Positions 9,201-16,046 of a DNA stretch of 33,717 bases are shown piece after piece. Origin of the DNA: a virus; the IMG/VR virus record IMGVR_UViG_3300026519_000043, positions 1 to 33,717 of that record. One strand, given 5' to 3'. The notes below the pieces were generated by a model. The model had not been told where the DNA came from and ran no database searches. It saw nothing but the letters and a program-made list of their open reading frames with translations. Each line of letters starts with the position of its first letter. Within the stretch, counting starts at the first letter, position 1. The translations under genes were made by a program, and so were the position numbers.

Positions 9201-10211
9201 ACTATTTTCAGCGTTGTCATTGTTCCACCATGCCCGTGCTGCACCTGCCAATTTCTTATACCCAGCATAGGCAATCCTAAAGCCAGACACCAGTTTAGAT
9301 ATCCACCCTATCAAAGTACCCACAGCCGAGATGGCACCATTGACCATACCCACCAAAGCATCAGAAAAGACCTGCATCGAATCAGGTCCATACGTATTCA
9401 TCTGCTTGGTCACATATTTGATAGCCTCTTTCACGCCATCAAAGATAGGCTGTGTGACTTGCCCAGCCATATTGTCCCATGCCACTTGAAAGTTGGAGGT
9501 TGCCACAGCCCAGGTGTCTTGTGCCGCACCTGTCTCTTTCATCTTCTCTTTCAAGTATGCTACTTTATCTGCTGCAGCTTGGTACTCTTTTTTGCTCACG
9601 CCCAAGGACTTCATCATCTTACCAAAGCCAGAACTAGCTTCCCACGTTCCTGCTGCCAAATCATCTATCCCTGTACTCAGCTCTTCCGCGGTCATACCAA
9701 AGTTAGATGCCGTGTTTGAAGCCAACTTCACTATTGCTATCTGGTCTTTCACGGCCCAGTGGTATCTGTCCATACCAGGCTTGGCAAGAGCATAGATATC
9801 GACAAGTTCATTCATGCCCATGGCAGTCTCAGCATTGGTCTGTTTGAGTATCTGCATCATGTAAGCAGTCTCCTGAGAGATGAGCTTTTGTCTCTGCAAA
9901 GCAGTGACCTGCTCACCTGCTACAGTTGTATATCCTTTAGATGCACTTATCATCGCGGTTAACTTTGCAGTACTAGCGTCCATTTGCTTGTTATAGTCAA
10001 ATCCACTACGCACTACAAAACTAAATGCTTTTGCTAGACCATAAATAGTTCCAGCCATACCAGCAATTGCCAGTAGTTTAGGCATCATTCCTGCTAAGCC
10101 CTTATTGGTATCGTTCACCTGTCTGTCAAGGTCTTCAAAAGAGTTACGCACAGCCGTGACTTCACCAGTCTTGGCATCAACAGTCAAAGTAATGGCTAAT
10201 GATTTTTTCAT
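6261..10211 (-). CDS. Tail tape measure protein
   Basis: 1316 residues, by far the longest gene in the window. It is helical and alanine/glutamine-rich, with a hydrophobic segment near residues 45-70 and others around 280-310. It starts with a short beta strand (SLAITLTVDAKTGEVTAV) seen in many tape measures. It follows the tail assembly chaperone pair with an ATGA overlap. Tape measures set tail length and help eject DNA; at about 1.5 angstrom per residue a tail near 200 nm is expected (general rule). It is the strongest sign that the tail is long. Confidence 0.92.
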   Translation of the reverse strand: MKKSLAITLTVDAKTGEVTAVRNSFEDLDRQVNDTNKGLAGMMPKLLAIAGMAGTIYGLAKAFSFVVRSGFDYNKQMDASTAKLTAMISASKGYTTVAGEQVTALQRQKLISQETAYMMQILKQTNAETAMGMNELVDIYALAKPGMDRYHWAVKDQIAIVKLASNTASNFGMTAEELSTGIDDLAAGTWEASSGFGKMMKSLGVSKKEYQAAADKVAYLKEKMKETGAAQDTWAVATSNFQVAWDNMAGQVTQPIFDGVKEAIKYVTKQMNTYGPDSMQVFSDALVGMVNGAISAVGTLIGWISKLVSGFRIAYAGYKKLAGAARAWWNNDNAENSAKLQALQAEQDRLKSLGRSYGVVRAKIRAIKKDMQGYDAGIKMWKEADKDLADIATFDSKMQGIASTVKQIHIKKGIVNPISEAVTPTTQLAYKIGKVADNTKKSTAATKSHVQSLKAQAQEATQALNSQKQLNREYLRLTHDKSGLFQLDVEETMQKFIDSGEYSAEQLSKIYDGMWEDYEGKAKEASFNVHTWLKEAFDIDSDSIFGKLFDDFQGMFDGFVTVLKSDKGINGALAEMDLGVQAANMLQQSGDPTMAAIGYGLEAVGALLSNTLSEAEIERARGRSEFESKSLITMRELAEKNPLLPLNVKMLTHLSSMDNHFNAIASAISSSTNGLDLNGSEFQSTASYGFLGFSSSESELLGAGIAFGKQTVAGFLEGVDAIGYEAVKVTSSSFWGLVKSEKIQETAKDLPQSLKDDISQAFGDGIQAVMEAVDVLGFDTTAIQAKLDQYVLDLGKLNFKDLDATEQAEALNNAMSEQLDGAFKDAISSIASPENVAALNSLSHAGESYTETLVRAAASHETVRIQLALFGQTATDFVGSNVLVDAAGGLEAFQSAMSIFTSNFFSGPEQQEMQRLQLEMALQTHNVALPASKAQFKALVLETQQKILSVQANISAMKAEIIAKKAGSEAGVEAALSELVAKGRIAQGQADVIKGQVSSNNMLIESSQEAGKAAVGFGKSVYTAINSMVTGAGEAVTEGAQTAANGVDVDWDSITSPAIAAAEAELSNLEGLYGTLMSNMGTFADYYGGVESAAETATEALNDLEKSLVAIANLKAVWGEDDISAKKIILDATKRATGMTDLTYDNFLERFEAATANGLGMEDDTLKAWQDMSTALRNYQDALEQKTEEEKSAVKTDIDFYTNLLQTIRDTYSGNLSYLNSVEKASYLERIASVYQDEGDSANYIKTLQTQLEYDKRLSVTKEAYASKFDLYVEKLQEQEPEATTTDVVEELSKLRDDLEDIKYIVEQSSYQKASA

Positions 10212-10465
10212 GCCTGTGCTCCTCTTTCTATATGTTTGATACGCTCTAGCGTTTCGATCTCATCCATCTCAAACTTCGTGGCATAGCGAAATACCACGTC
10301 ACTGTTGATACTCACACCAAAGCCATTGCTTTCGCGACTGTTTGCCCAGACACGAACATGCCACAAGCTCCAGCTATCCTCCACAAAGACAATCCCTTTA
10401 TCTTCGTAGTACGCCCGTTGCATCTCCACACTATGTTCAGGGTGGTCAGGGTCTATGTTCGGCAC
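10208..10465 (-). CDS. Tail assembly chaperone T domain, expressed as a -1 frameshift fusion (GT)
   Basis: The segment from a GTG at 10465 encodes 85 residues, but its frame is open back to the end of the preceding gene and is exactly -1 relative to it. A slippery A-AAA-AAG at 10516-10510 joins them: after slippage, codons from 10510 run uninterrupted to the stop at 10208, giving a fusion of about 280 residues. This matches the G/GT chaperone pair between tail tube and tape measure in lambda-like tails. Independent initiation at the GTG has only a weak AAGG site. Four bases overlap the tape measure start. Confidence 0.75.
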   Translation of the reverse strand: MPNIDPDHPEHSVEMQRAYYEDKGIVFVEDSWSLWHVRVWANSRESNGFGVSINSDVVFRYATKFEMDEIETLERIKHIERGAQA

Positions 10466-10494
10466 ATCACCTTTCAGAATCTGTGCAGCATAGG

Positions 10495-11049
10495 CTACGA
10501 GCGTTTCTTCTTTTTTTTCTTTGCCTCAGTGATCAGCTTGCTGATTTCAGAGACGAGCATGCTATACTTGATGTTATGGGTCTCCATAGCTTTTACAAGT
10601 GCTTCTTTCTTCTCATCATCCTCGATGTTCAAATCAAAACTCTCTTTAGCCACAGCCTCCATCAAATCAGTCATCGACTTTTGGTACGATGTAATGTCAT
10701 GCTCTGCATTGTGTGCCTCTAAAGCATCTTCAGCTTTACGGTAGGCTTTACGTAACTTTTTACGCTTAGATTGCAGTTCACGTTTAAGCACTTTGTCCTC
10801 TGCATCTTCTATCTCATCGTTCAAATCATCGATGTCTTCACCTAGACGTACGACCTGTTTCGAGAGCTGTTTACCTACCTCGATGGCTTTTTCCATTGCT
10901 GCATTTTTTTCTTCTTGCTCGCTCTTAAATGCCTCAAAAGCTTGCTCTTTCTCTGGGGAGAGTACCAAATATGCTAGTACATTGTAGACGCTCACTGTAT
11001 CTTTTAGTTTGATTTTTATATCGATCTTTTCTGTTAGTTCTATAGCCAT
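10495..11049 (-). CDS. Tail assembly chaperone (G-like)
   Basis: 184 residues, highly charged and helical (about 60-115 coiled coil), ending in a run of lysines. It lies between the major tail protein and the tape measure, the position of lambda gpG. Its last codons GCA AAG AAA AAA AAG form the slippery site that feeds ribosomes into the downstream frame. AAGGAAA precedes the ATG. Such chaperones coat the tape measure during tail assembly and are absent from the virion. Confidence 0.75.
   Translation of the reverse strand: MAIELTEKIDIKIKLKDTVSVYNVLAYLVLSPEKEQAFEAFKSEQEEKNAAMEKAIEVGKQLSKQVVRLGEDIDDLNDEIEDAEDKVLKRELQSKRKKLRKAYRKAEDALEAHNAEHDITSYQKSMTDLMEAVAKESFDLNIEDDEKKEALVKAMETHNIKYSMLVSEISKLITEAKKKKKKRS
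10510..10516 (-). other. Programmed -1 ribosomal frameshift site
   Basis: The heptamer A AAA AAG is in the right register (X XXY YYZ) with the G-like gene and is identical to the slippery site of E. coli dnaX. GAGG at 10527-10524 sits seven bases upstream and could act as a stimulatory internal Shine-Dalgarno. The zero frame ends 15 bases after the slip; the -1 frame stays open for 100 further codons. Confidence 0.75.
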
Positions 11050-11119
11050 ATTTTTTCCTTTCGTTGTCTGTTTCCTTTGTCAAGTGGCGGGAAGGAAATC
11101 AGAAAAAAACCCGCCCGCG

Positions 11120-12043
11120 TTAAAACGCTACGAGTTCCCAGTTATCATCGCCATTTACCTTGCGACACTCATAGGTACGCTCGATAGCGATAAGACCTTC
11201 ACTTTTGGGTGTCTTATGATCTATCGCCACACATTTTGGGCTTCTAAACTCCCACTTTTTGTTACCATTAATGTCAAAAAATGGGATTACAAAGCTAAAC
11301 TGCGTACCATTTTTGAGGTCATTAAAACTTTGAGCGTTGTCGATATCATCCATCATGCTTACCATCAGTTCAGGTTTGACATCTTTCGTCCAGCTCGCAC
11401 CCGCACAGGTGTCTTTAGGTGTGCCGATGTCCGCACCCTGCTTGAACTCTACTTTCGTAAAGTGTGCCTGTGTACCGTTGACGAGGTACGCTGCACAGTT
11501 TTTAGTCATATAGACCGCATCAAAGCTAGGTGTATCAGGGATGGTATTGTCTGCGTCTGCAGCACCAAGCTTCACCTGCTCTTTAAACATGCCTTTAAAG
11601 CCTATGCTCATCTCGACAGCTTTACCGACCTCTGCAGAAAAACCAAAGTCACCACGCTCACCATAGGCACGTGTGGTGACTCTCTGCCCTACTTGCATAA
11701 GAGAGCAGGTGCCCTGTGTATTGGTATCATAGGTATAGCTGATGGTTGTGCCCACCGCGGTACTAACAATCCCACATGCCAACAGTGCCACTGTAATCAT
11801 TGTATGATCACTCGGCATCTTGAGCTTCATCTCCACAGGCATCGTTGCAAAGTCCGTGATGATGATAGTCTCTTTTGATCCATGATGTCCAGACTCAGGG
11901 TCAAAGTCATCTTTGTCAAATTCAGGACTCCACATATCACCTCCACGCTCTAGTGGTACAACCACCGTAGGTTCTTCATAGGTACCTGGTGCCGCTTCTG
12001 TTTTGAGGAGTACAGCACTCTTGTCAGCAATATATTTACCCAT
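11120..12043 (-). CDS. Major tail tube protein
   Basis: 307 residues, beta-rich with a shallow helical middle. It opens MGKYIADKSAVLLKTEAAPG, similar to siphophage tail tube proteins (TTP), which begin with a strand and an 'aapG..' loop. Position between connector genes and the tail chaperones supports it. A single tube-like gene, with no sheath or baseplate spike genes in the window, indicates a non-contractile tail. Strong AAGGAG precedes the ATG. Confidence 0.7.
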   Translation of the reverse strand: MGKYIADKSAVLLKTEAAPGTYEEPTVVVPLERGGDMWSPEFDKDDFDPESGHHGSKETIIITDFATMPVEMKLKMPSDHTMITVALLACGIVSTAVGTTISYTYDTNTQGTCSLMQVGQRVTTRAYGERGDFGFSAEVGKAVEMSIGFKGMFKEQVKLGAADADNTIPDTPSFDAVYMTKNCAAYLVNGTQAHFTKVEFKQGADIGTPKDTCAGASWTKDVKPELMVSMMDDIDNAQSFNDLKNGTQFSFVIPFFDINGNKKWEFRSPKCVAIDHKTPKSEGLIAIERTYECRKVNGDDNWELVAF

Positions 12044-12182
12044 GACTCACTCCTTGTGGCGTATCTTTTTTAGGTGGCTTTTTGCTCCATCCTGTTTTGA
12101 GATACGCTTCTGCAAAAGATGCACGTATCTCCATCTCGTTCCCATTCTTATCGTAAATTGTCACGGTTTTAATGGTTGCCAT
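12036..12182 (-). CDS. Small hypothetical protein in head-tail operon
   Basis: 48 residues (MATIKTVTIYDKNGNEMEIR...). It ends with the start codon of the tail tube gene inside its last codons (8-base overlap), and the tail tube's AAGGAG lies in its 3' end. A compact beta hairpin followed by basic SKKPPKK is visible. No family recognised. One copy of the 22-bp repeat family lies in codons 8-15. Confidence 0.5.
   Translation of the reverse strand: MATIKTVTIYDKNGNEMEIRASFAEAYLKTGWSKKPPKKDTPQGVSHG
12137..12158 (-). repeat. 22-bp repeat family, copy in small head-tail gene
   Basis: TACGATAAGAATGGGAAC on the - strand; three differences from the central copy over 22 bases. Coding for YDKNGN, a common protein motif, so the most doubtful member. 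Confidence 0.4.
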
Positions 12183-12183
12183 T

Positions 12184-12486
12184 TTAGACCTCACTTTCTA
12201 TCTCTAATAAAAAAAGATCCACCAGCTTCGTCTCTTTGAAGTTGATGTCACTCTGTAGTACTTTGATGCACACGTCACTTCGTGCGTGTAACTTCAAAAA
12301 CGCTTCAAACATCTGTGTATTCACAGACACATCTGGCTTAACCACCACGCCCACCTGAACCTTGTACACCAAGCCTTCAGTAGCAACTCTATGTGCTACA
12401 AAGATTTTGTAGTCATTCGGGTGGTACGTCTCGCAGATATCGGCTATGATCTGCTTGGATGCTTCAAAGCCTACACAGCACGACAC
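12184..12486 (-). CDS. Probable tail terminator / head-tail joining protein
   Basis: 100 residues of alternating helix and strand. The GTG start at 12486 is supported by an AGGAGG six bases upstream; no ATG is available. Position between the connector and the tail tube is that of tail terminator (gpU/gp17-like) proteins, whose size fits. No motif seen, so the name rests on order and length. Confidence 0.4.
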   Translation of the reverse strand: MSCCVGFEASKQIIADICETYHPNDYKIFVAHRVATEGLVYKVQVGVVVKPDVSVNTQMFEAFLKLHARSDVCIKVLQSDINFKETKLVDLFLLEIESEV

Positions 12487-12824
12487 TGTATGCCTCCTGT
12501 ATCGACTTTGCCATCACTGGCCCTGCTCACTGGTATAGACTCGGCACGCTCCAGCCAATAGTTCTGAAACACTTCCAAATCCCCAAATGTCTGCAAGGTC
12601 TCTTCAAACTCATTGGCACGTTGCTGTACCTTTTGCCATAGCATAGGTGCCAGATAGTAAATAGCTTTACACGCCACCGCTTCTACCTCGTCATATCCAT
12701 CGTCATCTGCTTCAAAAACTAACCCTCTAAAGTCACGCTTGGCACGTGCCAAGCATGACTCCATCACTGACGCAGAGAAGTCTGCCAGTGGTAGTCTCTC
12801 TCGAATGTCGTCCAAGGTCACCAT
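12471..12824 (-). CDS. Head-tail connector/head completion protein
   Basis: 117 residues, predominantly helical with an acidic start (VTLDDIRERLPLADFSASVMESCLARAKRDF). Small helical adaptors of this type follow the major capsid gene in many siphophages. I chose the second ATG (12824), where GGAG is five bases away. Overlaps the next gene by 16 bases. Family not certain. Confidence 0.45.
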   Translation of the reverse strand: MVTLDDIRERLPLADFSASVMESCLARAKRDFRGLVFEADDDGYDEVEAVACKAIYYLAPMLWQKVQQRANEFEETLQTFGDLEVFQNYWLERAESIPVSRASDGKVDTGGIQCRAV

Positions 12825-12832
12825 CATGTCTC

Positions 12833-13780
12833 CTATGGTACTACTGTAACCAGTGTCACATATTTCTTGATGTCAAACTCATAGTCAGGATATACTACAA
12901 ACTTGTAGCAGAGGGCATCAATGTCATCTTCGTACCAGCGTTTTCGCTTTATGTGTTTCGGTAGTCCAAGCACCATGTTCTTTTCAGGTGTACCAAGGTA
13001 CGTGCCTGCAGGGATACCTTTCTGTGGTGAGAGCGGAATGCCTTCAATGGTCAAGAACTTACCATCCTCAATCAGCTTGAGTGCTAGCATCTCTTTACCT
13101 AGCATACGTACATACGCTCTATAATCTGTAGGATTTAAGAAGATAGTCATCTCTTCCACAATATCCTCATTCGCAGAGTCGATGACCTTGTACAGTGCAG
13201 CTTCTACCTCTTTGCCTTTGTTGGCATTGACTGGCGAAGTCGCTTTGATAGACTCAGTTGCTTCAGCAGCTACAGTGAGCCATCCTTTGGCAAGTTCATT
13301 AAATGGTGCAGCAGGTGCACCATTGTCAGCAGTTCCTACCCACCCTAGATAGACAATGTCATTTGAAAAGGCAGTGGTAAACACATCGTATTGTTCTGTA
13401 TCAAAGTTTGCATTATCTTGATTGTCTAAGAGCGTATCATCGTTGATATGTGCTCTAAGTTCGACACCATTTTGCATGTCAAGTTTCGCACCAATCGTAG
13501 AGAGTTTTGCCAGCTGTGCTTCAGTCAGTGCTTTACCTGGTGTATGGCGTTGCAACAGTCCTTTGCTCACTGAGAGACCAGAACGTTTTTTGGTTAACGC
13601 ACCTGCGATATCGACCGTCACCATCCCTAAGAGGGCATGATTTGCTATGACATCATTGACAAACGTACGACCTATTTTAGCATCTAACACTCCATCTAGT
13701 CTTACGTCCTGAGGCTTAATCGCCCCACCTTTCATAATGTCTTGTAAGTTGAGTACATCGTCCGAAATTGTGTTTGGCAT
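12833..13780 (-). CDS. Major capsid protein (P2/PBSX XkdG-like)
   Basis: 315 residues with the expected order for HK97-fold capsids of the P2/PBSX family: an N-terminal arm, a long helix region, the A-domain and a C-terminal ...YEFDIKKYVTLVTVV strand. Its start overlaps the protease/scaffold stop (TAATG), a fixed pairing in these phages. Assembles into the procapsid around the scaffold encoded upstream. The family identification is by resemblance and order. Confidence 0.78.
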   Translation of the reverse strand: MPNTISDDVLNLQDIMKGGAIKPQDVRLDGVLDAKIGRTFVNDVIANHALLGMVTVDIAGALTKKRSGLSVSKGLLQRHTPGKALTEAQLAKLSTIGAKLDMQNGVELRAHINDDTLLDNQDNANFDTEQYDVFTTAFSNDIVYLGWVGTADNGAPAAPFNELAKGWLTVAAEATESIKATSPVNANKGKEVEAALYKVIDSANEDIVEEMTIFLNPTDYRAYVRMLGKEMLALKLIEDGKFLTIEGIPLSPQKGIPAGTYLGTPEKNMVLGLPKHIKRKRWYEDDIDALCYKFVVYPDYEFDIKKYVTLVTVVP

Positions 13781-14814
13781 TACATTACCACCTTTGCATT
13801 TTTATTGATTTGTGTTTCGATCTTTTTAAAATCACCAGACTGTTTTGACGCCTTGACTACTTCAGATAGGTCTTGGTACCCAGTTTGTACTTTCTCAATC
13901 ACGCCTTGCATTTTTTTCAGTTCAGCGTGAGCTGCCTTGACCTCGTCAGCTGCATCTTGTTTAGCTTTTGCAACATCCTCAGCTAAAGTATCATTGGTAG
14001 ACTGCAATGTTTGATTTGCTTTTTCAAGCTCTTTCATCTTTTCGGCGGTCTCTTTAGCATTATCTTGCAGAGTTTCCACCTGCTTTTGCAATGTCTGCAT
14101 CTCTTTTGCTTGTGCATCTGCAGTTTTCTGCATCTCTGCAGCCGCACCTTTGGCTTCATCTAATGAAACATCAATCTTCTCTTTGACAATTTTTGCAAAT
14201 TTATCCATGTCTAGTTCACCTTTGTGTTTGCTTTTTGCGATGTAGGCACCGAAGTCAACCCACACGCCTGTTGTTGCATTGGCAAGTGCTGCGAAAAATT
14301 TACTAAATGCTTTTTCGCCCACGCCTTGCTCCCCTTTTTCCACTTCTGTCTTTTGTGCCTGCCCTGCCATACTAAGCCCTTGAAGACTCCCTGCTTTGGC
14401 AAGATCTTGTAGATCTTTGCTCTCAAGCTTGATCCCCACTGCCCATGATCCTACTGGTTCATCGGGGAAGATGGCATCCTCTCCTTTGAGTATCCATGTT
14501 TCTGCCACAAAGGCATCTTCATTGTTAAAGCTATGATCTACATCTACATTCGTAGTGTTACGTGCTTTCATGAAGCCATAGGCTGCTTTTTCTATCTCGT
14601 TTGCCGTGGCAAAATCGCCCTGAGAATCCACCTGATCAGGTGCATAGACGATACCGTACACCATCCCCTTCTCTTCATCTGTTTTGGTAATAGCGACCGT
14701 ATGCTTATACTCACCCTCATCTACAGCAGACTTATAGATGAACGTTTTACCGTTGGCACCCTGCTTGACTAATGAGATATGCGTAATAGCAATATCGCTC
14801 AGCATGTTTGGCAT
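13780..14814 (-). CDS. Prohead protease fused to scaffold (XkdF-like)
   Basis: 344 residues from the ATG at 14814 (GGAG five bases upstream; a GTG two codons earlier is less good). Residues 1-155 look like the XkdF domain: GMVYGIVYAPDQVDSQGD, a VDHSFNN motif that could supply the histidine, and GLSMAGQ near 150, as in caudoviral prohead proteases. Residues 190-340 are a long charged coiled coil typical of an internal scaffold. So protease and scaffold are one polypeptide, cleaved out during maturation. First gene of the leftward late operon. Confidence 0.75.
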   Translation of the reverse strand: MPNMLSDIAITHISLVKQGANGKTFIYKSAVDEGEYKHTVAITKTDEEKGMVYGIVYAPDQVDSQGDFATANEIEKAAYGFMKARNTTNVDVDHSFNNEDAFVAETWILKGEDAIFPDEPVGSWAVGIKLESKDLQDLAKAGSLQGLSMAGQAQKTEVEKGEQGVGEKAFSKFFAALANATTGVWVDFGAYIAKSKHKGELDMDKFAKIVKEKIDVSLDEAKGAAAEMQKTADAQAKEMQTLQKQVETLQDNAKETAEKMKELEKANQTLQSTNDTLAEDVAKAKQDAADEVKAAHAELKKMQGVIEKVQTGYQDLSEVVKASKQSGDFKKIETQINKNAKVVM

Positions 14815-14972
14815 GGACACTCCTTATTTTTTTAAGATGTCGCAGTATAAAACAAAAGCCGCACGATTGAAAACCGACATAAGTACCGTTGGCACGAGCC
14901 ATGCAAGGCTATGTCGCTTGATTAAGAGATGCTTATTTGTCACACTAGCATTTAAAATTCCAAGGTACTCCT
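14815..14972. promoter_or_regulatory. Divergent late promoter region
   Basis: This 158-base gap separates the leftward late operon from portal/terminase. On the - strand TATACT (14849-14844) is a good -10. On the + strand an AT-rich TTTAAAAT lies near 14951-14958. The hexamer ATGTCG occurs three times (14837 and 14911 on +, 14875 inverted), a possible activator-binding arrangement; the second and third form a widely spaced inverted repeat. Both late operons may be switched on together from here. Confidence 0.5.
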
Positions 14973-16046
14973 ATGGCAAAACATAAGTCACTCGTTGTCA
15001 AATCTGCAGGCAAGTCACTACAGACGCAACACAGCCAAGACATGCTGCATGAAAATGAAAAGATGATTGAACCCTATCTCAACTACTATGCACTGCGTGG
15101 TCTCTATGCATACAATGTCTATCATAAGCGTTCACTCAAACTTAAGGCGATGTTGCTTTCTCAAATAGAGACGACAAATCTGGACAAATACCTCCCAGCA
15201 GGAATGACACCTAAGAAGTTCCTCTACAAATTCATCCTCAACGCCGAGACCTTTGGCTCTGCTTTCTTTGAGCGGGCATCCGCAAGTAAAGATGACTTTT
15301 ATCTCTATAATCTCAACACCTTCACGGCACGTGTAGACAAACAACACAACATCTACCAAGTGCAAGGGACAGAGTATCAGCCACTTGATGGGGCACATTT
15401 TATGTACGACTCTATTCTCTCAGACCACTACGGTGAACCTGATTACCTCGAGGTGATTTCGCAAATCATGACCCTGCACAAAGCAGACCAGTACAATGAT
15501 AAGTTTTTTGAGAACGGTGCCAAACCAGAACTGGCTATTGTCTTTGAAGATGCAGACCCATCAGATTCACAGATAGACGCTATTACGGAGTTTATGCGTA
15601 AAGATATGCGTGGTTATAAGAACAGCCATAAAACCCTCATTCTTACCACGGGTGAAGGTAACGGAGACACCAAACCTAAGATACGTATCGATGAACTTGG
15701 CAAAGTAGAAGACATGAGTCATGAAAAGCTCAAGAAAATAGGACGAGATGAAATTATCGCAGCACATGGCGTACCTCCTCGCTTAGTGGGTGTAGTAGAG
15801 GCTTCTAGCCTAGGTGGTGGGGGAGAGCTCACATCTCAACTGCACATGTTTAACCAAATTACAATCAAACCTAAAATGGAACTCTTTGAAGAGTTTTTTG
15901 CACATCAGGGCATAGAGCTCAAGCTCAAAGAGTTTGATGCCACTGCCTTCAAAGATGATGCCGATGTAGTCACCGGACTCGTCCAAGCAGGTATCCTTAC
16001 CGCGCAAGAAGCCAAGACAGTCATGGGCTGGTCACATGGCGATTAG
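14973..16046 (+). CDS. Portal protein (PBSX/P2 gpQ family)
   Basis: 357 residues. The order of the helical N-terminus, the NAETFGSAFFERA and HFMYDS segments (about 90-150), the ADQYNDKFFENGAKP helix and the IIAAHGVPPRLVGV motif (about 265) followed by a Gly-rich loop is that of PBSX-type portals. Forms the dodecameric DNA gate at one capsid vertex and docks the terminase. First gene of a rightward pair; AAGG seven bases before the ATG. Overlaps the terminase gene by 11 bases. It is in the opposite orientation to the capsid genes. Confidence 0.88.
   Translation: MAKHKSLVVKSAGKSLQTQHSQDMLHENEKMIEPYLNYYALRGLYAYNVYHKRSLKLKAMLLSQIETTNLDKYLPAGMTPKKFLYKFILNAETFGSAFFERASASKDDFYLYNLNTFTARVDKQHNIYQVQGTEYQPLDGAHFMYDSILSDHYGEPDYLEVISQIMTLHKADQYNDKFFENGAKPELAIVFEDADPSDSQIDAITEFMRKDMRGYKNSHKTLILTTGEGNGDTKPKIRIDELGKVEDMSHEKLKKIGRDEIIAAHGVPPRLVGVVEASSLGGGGELTSQLHMFNQITIKPKMELFEEFFAHQGIELKLKEFDATAFKDDADVVTGLVQAGILTAQEAKTVMGWSHGD

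Noticed and set aside
7258-9962. Several + strand open frames of 60-180 codons
   Set aside because: All lie opposite the tape measure gene and mirror its alanine/serine-rich codons; no starts with ribosome sites.
11009-11878. 289-codon + strand reading frame opposite the tail tube gene
   Set aside because: It is antisense to a well-supported structural gene, has no ribosome site, and is cysteine/histidine-rich without domain pattern.
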